A stretch of 64,000 nt of DNA from Dehalococcoidia bacterium. GTDB taxonomy: Bacteria > Chloroflexota > Dehalococcoidia > DSTF01 > JALHUB01. The stretch covers positions 205,480 to 269,479 of the forward strand of contig JASEFU010000002.1 in assembly GCA_030018455.1 (NCBI GenBank), given 5' to 3'. This document shows positions 34,440-45,222 of the stretch, piece after piece. The position numbers and the translations under genes are program-made. Below the pieces are notes generated by a model that had not been told where the DNA came from, did not search any database, and worked only from the letters and a program-made list of their open reading frames with translations. Within the stretch, counting starts at the first letter, position 1, and each line of letters begins with the position of its first letter.

Positions 34440-34443
34440 ATTG

Positions 34444-36342
34444 CTACCCCGCGCTCTTCCGACTGAAGAAGTAGTTGAGAATCTGGCCACCGATGGGTGC
34501 GGCGTTCTTGGCGCCGTTCCCTTTCTCGAGGAAGACGACGACCGCGACCTGCGGGTCGTTCGCGGGGGCGAAGCCGGTGAACCAGCCGTGGGTGGCGTAG
34601 TGGCCGCCGCCGAGGTCGGGCCCGAATTCCGCCGTGCCGGTCTTGCCTGCCACGCTCACGCTCGATGCGGCAGCCGTCGTCGCCGTGCCCCAGCTCACCG
34701 CCTGTCGCATCCCTTCCCGCAGCACCGACAGGTTCTCGTCGCTGACGCCCGTCTCTCCCGTGACCCGCGGCACAAAGGGGACGACGGTGTTGCCAGCCGG
34801 ATCGATGATCTCCCTCACCACCCGCGGCAGCATCACGTGGCCGCCGTTGGCGACCGCGGCCGTGACTTGCAGCATCTGGAGCGGGGTCGTCGTCACGTAC
34901 CCCTGTCCGATGCTGAAGTTGTACGTGTCGCCGATGAACCAGCCCTCGCCCAGCTCGCGCTCCTTCCACTCCGGGTCGGGCACGTTGCCCTCGGCCTCGC
35001 CGGGCAAGTCGACGCCCGTCGGTCTGCCCAGACCAAAGCGACGGCAGTACTCCGCGAGGCGCTCTGCGCCGAGGCCGCGGAACAGCTCCACGCCGTTTTC
35101 GTAGTACCCTCCGCCCAGGTAGTAGAAGTACACATCGGAGGACATGGCCACGCCGCCGTAGAAGTTGAGCGTCCCCAGCGCCGACCAGTCGCGGAAGACG
35201 TAGAGGATGCTCGGGTCGTACTCGTTGGGCACGGTGATCGATCCGTGGCTGGTGATCGTCGTGCCCGCGTTCGCCACCCCCTCCTGGAGGGCTGCCGACG
35301 CTGTGATCTGCTTGAACGTGCTTCCCGGCGGGTATACCTCCGAGATGGCGTGGTTCACGAGCGGCTTGCGCGGGTCGTCGAGCAGCGCTCTGAACTGCTC
35401 CTCCGTGATGTCTGTGAACATGTTGTCGTCGAAGCCGGGCAGCGAGACCAGCGCCAGCAGCTCGCCGGTGTGCACGTCCATCACCGCCGCGACCGCGTTG
35501 AGGGAGTCGCCCATGGCGGCCTGCAGGATCTCCGCCGTCTTTTGTTGCAGATCGAGGTCGATGGATAGCACGAGGCTGTTCCCGGGCACCGCGGGCGACG
35601 AATCGAGCGTCGAGATCTCGCGGCCGCTGGCATCGACCTCCACCTGGCGGTAGCCCGGCGTCCCGCGCAGCACCTCCTCGTACTGGAGCTCCACGCCGGA
35701 CTTGCCCACGCGGTCGTTCATGCCGTAGCCCTTCGACTTCAGCTCTTCGTACTCGTAGTCCGCCACCTGTCCCACGTAGCCGAGAATGTGCGAAAGCACG
35801 GGCTGTCCCCCGTAGCGCCGGACGGGCTCGACGACCAGCCGGACGCCCGCCAGCTCGGCCTCGGCCTCCCGCACGGCGAACGCCTTCTCCGGCTCGATGC
35901 CCGATTTCACGATCAGCGGCGTGTAGGGGTCATTGCTCGAGCGTCTCTCTTCCAGGTCCTTCGATACGTCGGCCGGGGAGACGCCGAGCAGCTTCTCCAG
36001 CCACTGGAGCACCGGCTCCTCCTTCTCCTCCGGCAGGTCGGCGGGGACAACGCCGACAGAGAAGCGGGGGACGTTCTCGACCAGAGGGACGCCGTTGCGG
36101 TCGAAGATGAGGCCGCGCGAGGGCATGACGGGGACGACGCGCAGGCGGTTGTTCTCCGCCCGCTGCTGGTAGGCCTCGCCCTCGAACACCTGCAGGCGCA
36201 GGAGTTGCAGCGTGAGGACCGCGAACGCCGTGAGGACGAGGAGACGGAAGTAGAAGAACTTGTCCCTTAGCCGTTCGGCGTCGCTTAATGGTTCGCTCTT
36301 CGGCGAGCGCCAGCGTCTTTGCTGCTGTCTGAAGAGCCGCAT
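34444..36342 (-). CDS. mrdA: penicillin-binding protein 2 (elongation transpeptidase)
   Basis: 632 residues. One N-terminal membrane helix (FFYFRLLVLTAFAVLTLQLLRL), then a dimerisation region with RGLIFDRNGVPLVEN and a transpeptidase domain. PPGSTFKQI is SxxK, MSSDVYFYYLGG holds the SxD/N box and KTGTAEFG the KTG box. It cross-links the glycan made by RodA. AGGGAG stands 5 bases before the ATG at 36342; a GTG two codons earlier is the alternative. Part of mreB-mreC-mreD-mrdA-rodA. Confidence 0.93.
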   Translation of the reverse strand: MRLFRQQQRRWRSPKSEPLSDAERLRDKFFYFRLLVLTAFAVLTLQLLRLQVFEGEAYQQRAENNRLRVVPVMPSRGLIFDRNGVPLVENVPRFSVGVVPADLPEEKEEPVLQWLEKLLGVSPADVSKDLEERRSSNDPYTPLIVKSGIEPEKAFAVREAEAELAGVRLVVEPVRRYGGQPVLSHILGYVGQVADYEYEELKSKGYGMNDRVGKSGVELQYEEVLRGTPGYRQVEVDASGREISTLDSSPAVPGNSLVLSIDLDLQQKTAEILQAAMGDSLNAVAAVMDVHTGELLALVSLPGFDDNMFTDITEEQFRALLDDPRKPLVNHAISEVYPPGSTFKQITASAALQEGVANAGTTITSHGSITVPNEYDPSILYVFRDWSALGTLNFYGGVAMSSDVYFYYLGGGYYENGVELFRGLGAERLAEYCRRFGLGRPTGVDLPGEAEGNVPDPEWKERELGEGWFIGDTYNFSIGQGYVTTTPLQMLQVTAAVANGGHVMLPRVVREIIDPAGNTVVPFVPRVTGETGVSDENLSVLREGMRQAVSWGTATTAAASSVSVAGKTGTAEFGPDLGGGHYATHGWFTGFAPANDPQVAVVVFLEKGNGAKNAAPIGGQILNYFFSRKSAG

Positions 36343-36381
36343 CGACACTCCCTGTTCTGCACGCTGGAAAACCCGCTCAGG

Positions 36382-36882
36382 TTATCGCAGGCTGCGGGCT
36401 CTTCGCAGGTCTCTGCTCATCCAGTTGACGAGCCAGTACAGCGGCGGCGTAAACAAAGAGCTTACTATCGATACCGGCAGGGTGACCCAGAAGAAGCTTT
36501 CCCACCACTGCACCGTCTCCCCTCTGAGTGCCAAGGTTACCAAAAAGATGGTCTCGTAGACCATAGCGGAGACGAACACCATCACTATCGAAAGAAGGAC
36601 GTCGCTTTCCGTGAGGCGGGCCTCGCGCACCTCCGCCAGCAGTATCAGCGGGGACACGGCCAGCAGGGCGACGCCCATCGGTTGCCCATCGACGAGGCCG
36701 AGCGCGAGGCCGCCCAGCGGCACGACGATAAGTCCTTCCCGCTGTCCTCGCAGCACGACCCAGCTCACGAGGACGATCAGCACCAAGTTCGGCGTTGCCC
36801 CGAAGATGGGGAACGATGGCAGCACGGCCGATTGCAGGAGGGCGGCCGCCAGCAGCAGCGCCGCCGCAAGCCAGTACCTCAT
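36382..36882 (-). CDS. mreD: rod shape-determining protein MreD
   Basis: 166 residues, five or six membrane helices, with an N-terminal LQSAVLPSFPIFGATPNLVLIVLVSWVVLRG and the conserved GLALGLVDGQPMG segment. The ATG overlaps the mreC stop (ATGA). The gene order mreC-mreD-mrdA fixes the name despite low sequence conservation. Confidence 0.88.
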   Translation of the reverse strand: MRYWLAAALLLAAALLQSAVLPSFPIFGATPNLVLIVLVSWVVLRGQREGLIVVPLGGLALGLVDGQPMGVALLAVSPLILLAEVREARLTESDVLLSIVMVFVSAMVYETIFLVTLALRGETVQWWESFFWVTLPVSIVSSLFTPPLYWLVNWMSRDLRRARSLR

Positions 36883-37703
36883 GGCCCCACAAGCTCCAGC
36901 GGCAAGAAGCTCGTCAGCACGAGCACCGTTTCCAGGTGACCCAGGCGGGCCAGCGGCTGCACCGAGACCTTCTTGAACAGCTCCTGACGGGTGCTCTCCA
37001 CCGCCGTAACCTCGCCGATGACAAGTCCCGCCGGATAATGCCCTCCGATTGCCGACGTCACCACGACGTCGCCTTCGTTCACGGCCGCGCCCTGAGAGAC
37101 GAACTCGATCGAGAGCGTGTGGTTGTAGCTCCCCGTTACCACGCCCTGCGCCCGCGACTCCTGCACCATCGCGGAGACGGCGCTGTTGGGGTCGGTTATG
37201 AGGGTGACCCAGGCGTGGTTCTCAAGCACGGCCGTCACCGTTCCGACAAGGCTGTGCCCTTCGCTGACCACCACCATCCCCTCGCGAAGGCCGTCGCGCT
37301 TCCCGCGGTCGATGGCGACCAGCTCCTTCAGGTTGCTGGGGTCTTTCGCCAGGACGTTCGCCGCCAGGTACTCCTCCTCCGGGTGGGCCTGCTCGATGCG
37401 CAGCAGCTCCTCGAGCTGCTCGAAGCGTATCTCGCTCTCGCGCAGCCGCGTCAGCTCCTCTTTGAGCTTTTCGTTTTCCTCGCGCAGCGCCTTGTTCTCG
37501 TCCGACAGCTCGCCCACTTCGGTCACGTTCGACAGCCAGTCGGCGATGGGGTCGGAAACGTTTCTCAGCCCGCGCTGGAGCGGAGAGATGGCGCGGTGCG
37601 TCCACTCTTCCACGGGGTCGAGGACGCCCCACCGCGAACCGGCGATGAGCGCAACGCTGATGACGAGAAGCGCCGCTGTCCAGTGCACGGGCCGCGAGGT
37701 CAA
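36879..37703 (-). CDS. mreC: rod shape-determining protein MreC
   Basis: 274 residues. One N-terminal membrane helix (WTAALLVISVALIAGS), a coiled coil (about 65-105: LSDENKALREENEKLKEELTRLRESEIRFEQLEELL), then the beta-rich periplasmic domain with VAIDRGKRDGLREGMVVVS and SAIGGHYPAGLVIGEV. It bridges MreB and the PBP2/RodA pair. The start appears to be TTG (37703) with GGAAGGA 10 bases upstream. Confidence 0.92.
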   Translation of the reverse strand: MTSRPVHWTAALLVISVALIAGSRWGVLDPVEEWTHRAISPLQRGLRNVSDPIADWLSNVTEVGELSDENKALREENEKLKEELTRLRESEIRFEQLEELLRIEQAHPEEEYLAANVLAKDPSNLKELVAIDRGKRDGLREGMVVVSEGHSLVGTVTAVLENHAWVTLITDPNSAVSAMVQESRAQGVVTGSYNHTLSIEFVSQGAAVNEGDVVVTSAIGGHYPAGLVIGEVTAVESTRQELFKKVSVQPLARLGHLETVLVLTSFLPLELVGP

Positions 37704-37796
37704 GGTCGCACGTTCCTTCCATTCACAGCGTCGCTAGAGTAGAGCAGCGCGGGGGATGCCGCAAGCGGAGAAACAGGGCGAACAGGGGGTGGAAGC

Positions 37797-38858
37797 CTAG
37801 CGCAGCGGCTTCCTCGCTGCCAGGTTCGATTGCACTTTCGCCAGCAGCGCCGCCTCCTCCAGCACCTCCCCCGTGCCGCGCACGACGCAGCTCAGCGGGT
37901 CCTCGGCGACGTATACGGGGAACTTCGTCTCCTGCGCCAGCCGCCGGTCGAGGCCGCGCAGCAAGGCGCCTCCGCCCGCGAGCGCGATCCCCCGGTACAT
38001 GAGGTCCGCCACCAGCTCGGGCGGCGTTATCTCGATGGTGGAGCGCACGGCGTCGACGATGGCGCTTATCGAGCCGGAGAGGGCGTCGCGGATCTCGACG
38101 GTGCTCACCTCGACCGATTTCGGGAGGCCCGTCGCGAGGTCGCGTCCGCGTAGCACGACGGTACTCTCTTCCTCCAGCGCGAACGCCGATCCTGCCTCGA
38201 TCTTTATCTCCTCCGCCGTCCGCTCGCCGATGAGCAGGTTGTGGACCTGGCGGGCGTAGGCCATGATCTCCTGGTCCATCTCGTCGCCGGCGACGCGTAT
38301 CGACGTGGCGACGACGATGCCGCCGAGGGCGATGACCGCTACCTCGGTCGTGCCGCCGCCGATGTCGACGATCATGCAGCCGCTGGGCTCCATGATCGGG
38401 AGGCCGGAGCCTATGGCCGCCGCCATCGGTTCCTCGACCAGGTAGCAGGCGCGGGCGCCGGCGTTAAGGGCGGCGTCGTGGACGGCCCGCTTCTCCACCT
38501 CGGTCACGCCGCTGGGGATGCCGATGACGACGCGCGGCCGCGGAATACCGAACCCCGACCGCTCGTGCACGGTGCGTATGAAGTACTGGAGCATGCGCTC
38601 GGTGACCTGGAAGTCGGAGATGACGCCGTCGCGCATGGGCCGGACGGCGATTATGTTCGAGGGGGTGCGGCCGACCATCCGCTTGGCCTCAGCGCCGATG
38701 GCGAGGATCTTCTTGGAGACGCGGTCGATGGCGACGACGGACGGCTCGTCGATGACGATGCCGCGCCCCTTGACCATGACCATAGTATTGGCGGTGCCCA
38801 GGTCGACCCCGATGTCGTGAGAGAAGAGGCCGAGCAGGGCGGAGAGCGGGTTGATCAA
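37797..38858 (-). CDS. mreB: actin-like cytoskeletal protein MreB
   Basis: 353 residues. GVDLGTANTMVMVKGRGIVIDEPSVVAID is the phosphate-1 motif, VDIGGGTTEVAVIALGGIV phosphate 2, and GIALAGGGALLRGLD the adenosine site. The protein polymerises under the membrane to guide wall synthesis. TTG at 38858 is chosen because GGGAGAGG lies 4 bases upstream and the family N-terminus follows. The longer frame to 38909 begins inside the -10 box. Confidence 0.95.
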   Translation of the reverse strand: MINPLSALLGLFSHDIGVDLGTANTMVMVKGRGIVIDEPSVVAIDRVSKKILAIGAEAKRMVGRTPSNIIAVRPMRDGVISDFQVTERMLQYFIRTVHERSGFGIPRPRVVIGIPSGVTEVEKRAVHDAALNAGARACYLVEEPMAAAIGSGLPIMEPSGCMIVDIGGGTTEVAVIALGGIVVATSIRVAGDEMDQEIMAYARQVHNLLIGERTAEEIKIEAGSAFALEEESTVVLRGRDLATGLPKSVEVSTVEIRDALSGSISAIVDAVRSTIEITPPELVADLMYRGIALAGGGALLRGLDRRLAQETKFPVYVAEDPLSCVVRGTGEVLEEAALLAKVQSNLAARKPLR

Positions 38859-38907
38859 GATGCCTCTCCCTGGCGTGGCGGGAATTACGCCACACAGCGC
38901 GAAGGGC

Positions 38908-38913
38908 ATTATA
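38908..38913 (-). promoter_or_regulatory. -10 box of the mre operon
   Basis: Perfect TATAAT on the minus strand; predicted transcription start near 38901 and a leader of about 43 bases to the TTG at 38858. The -35 region (TTCTCT) is poor. Confidence 0.55.
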
Positions 38914-39196
38914 GCCCAGGCGCGGCGTGAAGAGAAGAGGGGGAGAAAAAGAAGTCTGCTTAGCGCTTAGGAATGGGCCGAAACCCTATCCAAAGCTGAA
39001 CACATGAAGCACCTCAGCGGCTTTCGCGCTGTTGAACGAGTTGTGGGAACCCATTCCGAATGGTTACCGGTCGACCTGCTGATGCCCCGCCGGGCCGCAA
39101 GCCTGCCCGGCCGGCAGGCGGGCAAGCCCCGTCCCGCTCCTGAAGCGTCGTCCGGCCGCAAGCGACCTTCGTCTTTCCCTTCTCCGGGCCAATCGC
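38914..39196. repeat. non-coding gap with dispersed repeat copies
   Basis: Holds GCCTGCC-CGGCC-GGCAGGC (39101-39119) flanked by CCGCAA and GGGCAAGC, just as at 14.59 kb, and CTGAAGCGTCGTCCGGCCGCAAGCG near 39137. It lies between the mreB start and the ligA end, both on the minus strand. No gene seen. Confidence 0.6.
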
Positions 39197-42701
<3,505 letters not shown>

Positions 42702-42790
42702 GGCGGGCTAACCTCTCCCTGCTCCCCCTGACCGCGCGATTCATAAGTCCGATGGTTGAGCGGCGCGGGCGCGTGGGCGAAGATAGGCGC

Positions 42791-43081
42791 ATGGCGGACG
42801 TGACGCTCAAGCTGCGGGTGACGCCCAGGGCACGATCGACGGAGATCGACGGCTGGGACGGCGAGACGGTATCGATGCGGGTTACCGCTCCTCCCGAGCG
42901 GGGGAAGGCCAACGAGGCGGTGCTGCGCCTGCTGGCAGACGCGCTGGGCGTTCCCGTGTCGTCGCTGCGGCTCGTGCGCGGGCGGGCTTCGCGCGACAAG
43001 CTGGTGGCGGTTGACGGGCTGGCGACGGAAGAGGTTCGGCGGCGGATGGAGCGTTGTATCGCTGAGAGGAATGGCGGGTGA
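42791..43081 (+). CDS. DUF167 / YggU family protein
   Basis: 96 residues from MADVTLKLRVTPRARSTEIDGWDG. VTAPPERGKANEAVLRLLADALGVP and VRGRASRDKLVAVDG are the family motifs. The function is unknown. It is convergent with yggT, and this pairing with yggT/proC/yggS is common in bacteria. The upstream in-frame ATG at 42752 adds a non-family N-terminus. Confidence 0.85.
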   Translation: MADVTLKLRVTPRARSTEIDGWDGETVSMRVTAPPERGKANEAVLRLLADALGVPVSSLRLVRGRASRDKLVAVDGLATEEVRRRMERCIAERNGG

Positions 43082-43087
43082 AGGGGG

Positions 43088-43339
43088 CTAGGCGTAGCTT
43101 GCGACCAGCCGCTGTATGAGTATCAGTATCAGTATCGCCACCATCGGCGTGATATCGATCATCCCCAGTCGCGGCACGACGCGCCGCAGCGGCTCCAGTA
43201 TCGGCTCCGTTATCTGGTCGAGGGCGTTCACCAGGGGGTTTCGCGGGTCGAGCATGAACCACGAGAGGACGGCGCGGATGAATATGGCCGCGATCATGAT
43301 GGAAGTGAAGATCTCGACGAAACGCACCAGCAAGCTCAT
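43088..43339 (-). CDS. YggT family membrane protein
   Basis: 83 residues, two membrane helices around the conserved RAVLSWFMLDPRNPLVNALDQITEPILEPLRRVVP. Relatives affect division or osmotic handling. ATG overlaps the proC stop (ATGA), so it is the last gene of yggS-proC-yggT. Confidence 0.88.
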   Translation of the reverse strand: MSLLVRFVEIFTSIMIAAIFIRAVLSWFMLDPRNPLVNALDQITEPILEPLRRVVPRLGMIDITPMVAILILILIQRLVASYA

Positions 43340-44148
43340 GTTGCAGGACCGCTCCCTAAAGACTTCGATTTCTCGTACGCCGCGATGAGCGCCTCGGCGA
43401 TGGCCGCCCGCACTCCCGCCGCCTCGAGCGCCAGCAGCCCTTCCGCCGTCGTGCCGCCGGGCGTCGTGACGAGTGCGCGAAGCTCAGCCGCCGTTTTCCC
43501 GCTTTCCCGCGCGAGGCGGGCGGCGCCGGCAAAGGTCTGCACCACCATCTCCGCCGCCGCCTGACGCGGCACTCCGATGTGGACCGCGCCGTCGATGAAC
43601 GCCTCCATGAGCACGAAGACGAAGCCGATGCCGCTCCCCGATACCGCCGTCGCCATGTCGATGTACCTCTCGTCGTCGAAGTAGACCTCGCTCCCCAGCG
43701 CCCGCAGGAGGCCGCCGACCCGCTCTCGCGCGTCCGACGTCACGTCCGCTGCCGCCGTCCACGCGGTCGCGGCTTCGCCCACCTGGGCGGCGGTGTTGGG
43801 CATCGCGCGCACGACGGCAAGATGGCGGAGGGCGCCGCGAATTGCGCCGATAGTGATGCCGGCCATGATGGACAGGACGGTCTGCTCCGGCTTCAGCTTG
43901 CCGCTCAGCTCCGCGGCGGCGGCCGGGAACTGCCCCGGCTTGACGGCGAAGACAACGATGTCAGCGCCCTCGAGCGCCTCGACGTTGCCGGAAGCGGCGG
44001 TGACGCCGTAGGCGTCGCGCAGGTGCCGCAGCCGCTCCGGCGCGACGTCGGCGACGACGATATCGGATGGCCGGACGGCATTCTCCCGCAGGAAGGCGCT
44101 CACCATCGCCTCCGCCATCGTCCCGCCGCCGATGAAAGCGATTCGCAT
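43336..44148 (-). CDS. proC: pyrroline-5-carboxylate reductase
   Basis: 270 residues from MRIAFIGGGTMAEAMVSAFL; AGGAGAAG precedes this ATG, so the five upstream codons are not used. Rossmann fold GGGTMAEAM, VFAVKPGQF, RAMPNTAAQVGEA, and the C-terminal LVTTPGGTTAEGLLALE dimer domain. Last step of proline synthesis. Sits 12 bases after yggS. Confidence 0.94.
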   Translation of the reverse strand: MRIAFIGGGTMAEAMVSAFLRENAVRPSDIVVADVAPERLRHLRDAYGVTAASGNVEALEGADIVVFAVKPGQFPAAAAELSGKLKPEQTVLSIMAGITIGAIRGALRHLAVVRAMPNTAAQVGEAATAWTAAADVTSDARERVGGLLRALGSEVYFDDERYIDMATAVSGSGIGFVFVLMEAFIDGAVHIGVPRQAAAEMVVQTFAGAARLARESGKTAAELRALVTTPGGTTAEGLLALEAAGVRAAIAEALIAAYEKSKSLGSGPAT

Positions 44149-44159
44149 TTCTTCTCCTG

Positions 44160-44924
44160 TCACCCCTCGCTCGGACGCGGCATCTCGAACGCGTTCGGCC
44201 GCTCCCCAAAGATGGCGCGTCCAATGCGGACCATCGTTGCCCCTTCTTCGATCGCGACCTCGAAATCGTCCGTCATCCCCATCGACAAATGCAGCAGGCC
44301 AAGCGACCGCGCGAGTTCCCGTAGACGCCGGAAGACGGGGCGCACGCGTTCAGGGTCGTCTGTGATGGGGGCGACGGTCATGAGCCCGAGGACGTCGATG
44401 TTCGGCAGCGCGCGCGCCCGCGCCAGCACCCCGGGGGCGTCGTCGGGCGCGAGACCGAACTTCGATTCCTCGCCCGCCACGTTCACCTCGAAGAGGACGG
44501 GCACGGGCGCGCGCGCCTCCCGCGAGACCAACTCCGCCAGACGGAGCGAATCCACGCTGTGGATTATATCAAACACCCTCAGGGCTGTCTTTACCTTGTT
44601 CGACTGCAGGTGCCCCACCATGTGCCAGCGCGGACGCTCGACAAGCGACTGCTCGAGACCGGCGCGCGCCCCCAGCGCGGCCGCCGCCTCGAACTTGGTC
44701 GCCGCCTCCTGGACGCGGTTTTCGCCCAGGTCGCGGAGTCCCGCCTCGTATGCTGCGACGACGGCGCTCACAGGGAACCCCTTGGTCACGCCGACGACCG
44801 TCACCTCGTCGGGGGAGCGCCCCGAGCGCTCGCAGGCGGCGGCTATGCGCTCCCTGAGCCGCCGCAGGTTGCCGGCGATGCGCTGCTTCAGGTCGAGGAA
44901 GGCGACGTCGTCGGCTAGTGTCAT
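44160..44924 (-). CDS. YggS / PLPBP pyridoxal-phosphate homeostasis protein
   Basis: 254 residues, alanine-racemase-like barrel. PLP Lys48 (VVGVTKGFP), then LGENRVQEAATKFE, WHMVGHLQSNKVKT, EVNVAGEESKFG, and MGMTDDFEVAIEEGATMVRIGRAIFG at the C-terminus. It keeps the free PLP pool in balance rather than catalysing a known reaction. Co-transcribed with proC and yggT. Confidence 0.92.
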   Translation of the reverse strand: MTLADDVAFLDLKQRIAGNLRRLRERIAAACERSGRSPDEVTVVGVTKGFPVSAVVAAYEAGLRDLGENRVQEAATKFEAAAALGARAGLEQSLVERPRWHMVGHLQSNKVKTALRVFDIIHSVDSLRLAELVSREARAPVPVLFEVNVAGEESKFGLAPDDAPGVLARARALPNIDVLGLMTVAPITDDPERVRPVFRRLRELARSLGLLHLSMGMTDDFEVAIEEGATMVRIGRAIFGERPNAFEMPRPSEG

Positions 44925-44934
44925 ATCGGGAAGC

Positions 44935-45189
44935 CTACCGTTTGGGGGGAGTGAAACGTCTTCGTTCCCAGCGGGCGACCGCCAGGGCCGCCAGCAGGAG
45001 CAGGGCGATGGGTATGAGGGCGAGCACGGGGTTCACGAGGAACAGGTATATCACGAGGATGAGTCCTGCCATCGCCGCGAAGAGGGCGAGCAGGGGCCAC
45101 ATGAGCACCGCGAAGGCGGCGCGCGTCAGGACCAGCACGTCGAGGCAGCCCGGCGGCTTCTCCTCGGGCGGCTTCTGCTCGTAGTACAA
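44935..45189 (-). CDS. small two-helix membrane protein
   Basis: 84 residues: proline-rich N-terminus EQKPPEEKPPGCLD, two long hydrophobic helices, basic end RWERRRFTPPKR. The only start is TTG (45189) with AAAGGGA about 10 bases before. Ten bases before yggS. No family recognised. Confidence 0.65.
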   Translation of the reverse strand: MYYEQKPPEEKPPGCLDVLVLTRAAFAVLMWPLLALFAAMAGLILVIYLFLVNPVLALIPIALLLLAALAVARWERRRFTPPKR

Positions 45190-45222
45190 GGGCCCTGTCC
45201 CTTTCTCCGGCGGCGCCGGCCG

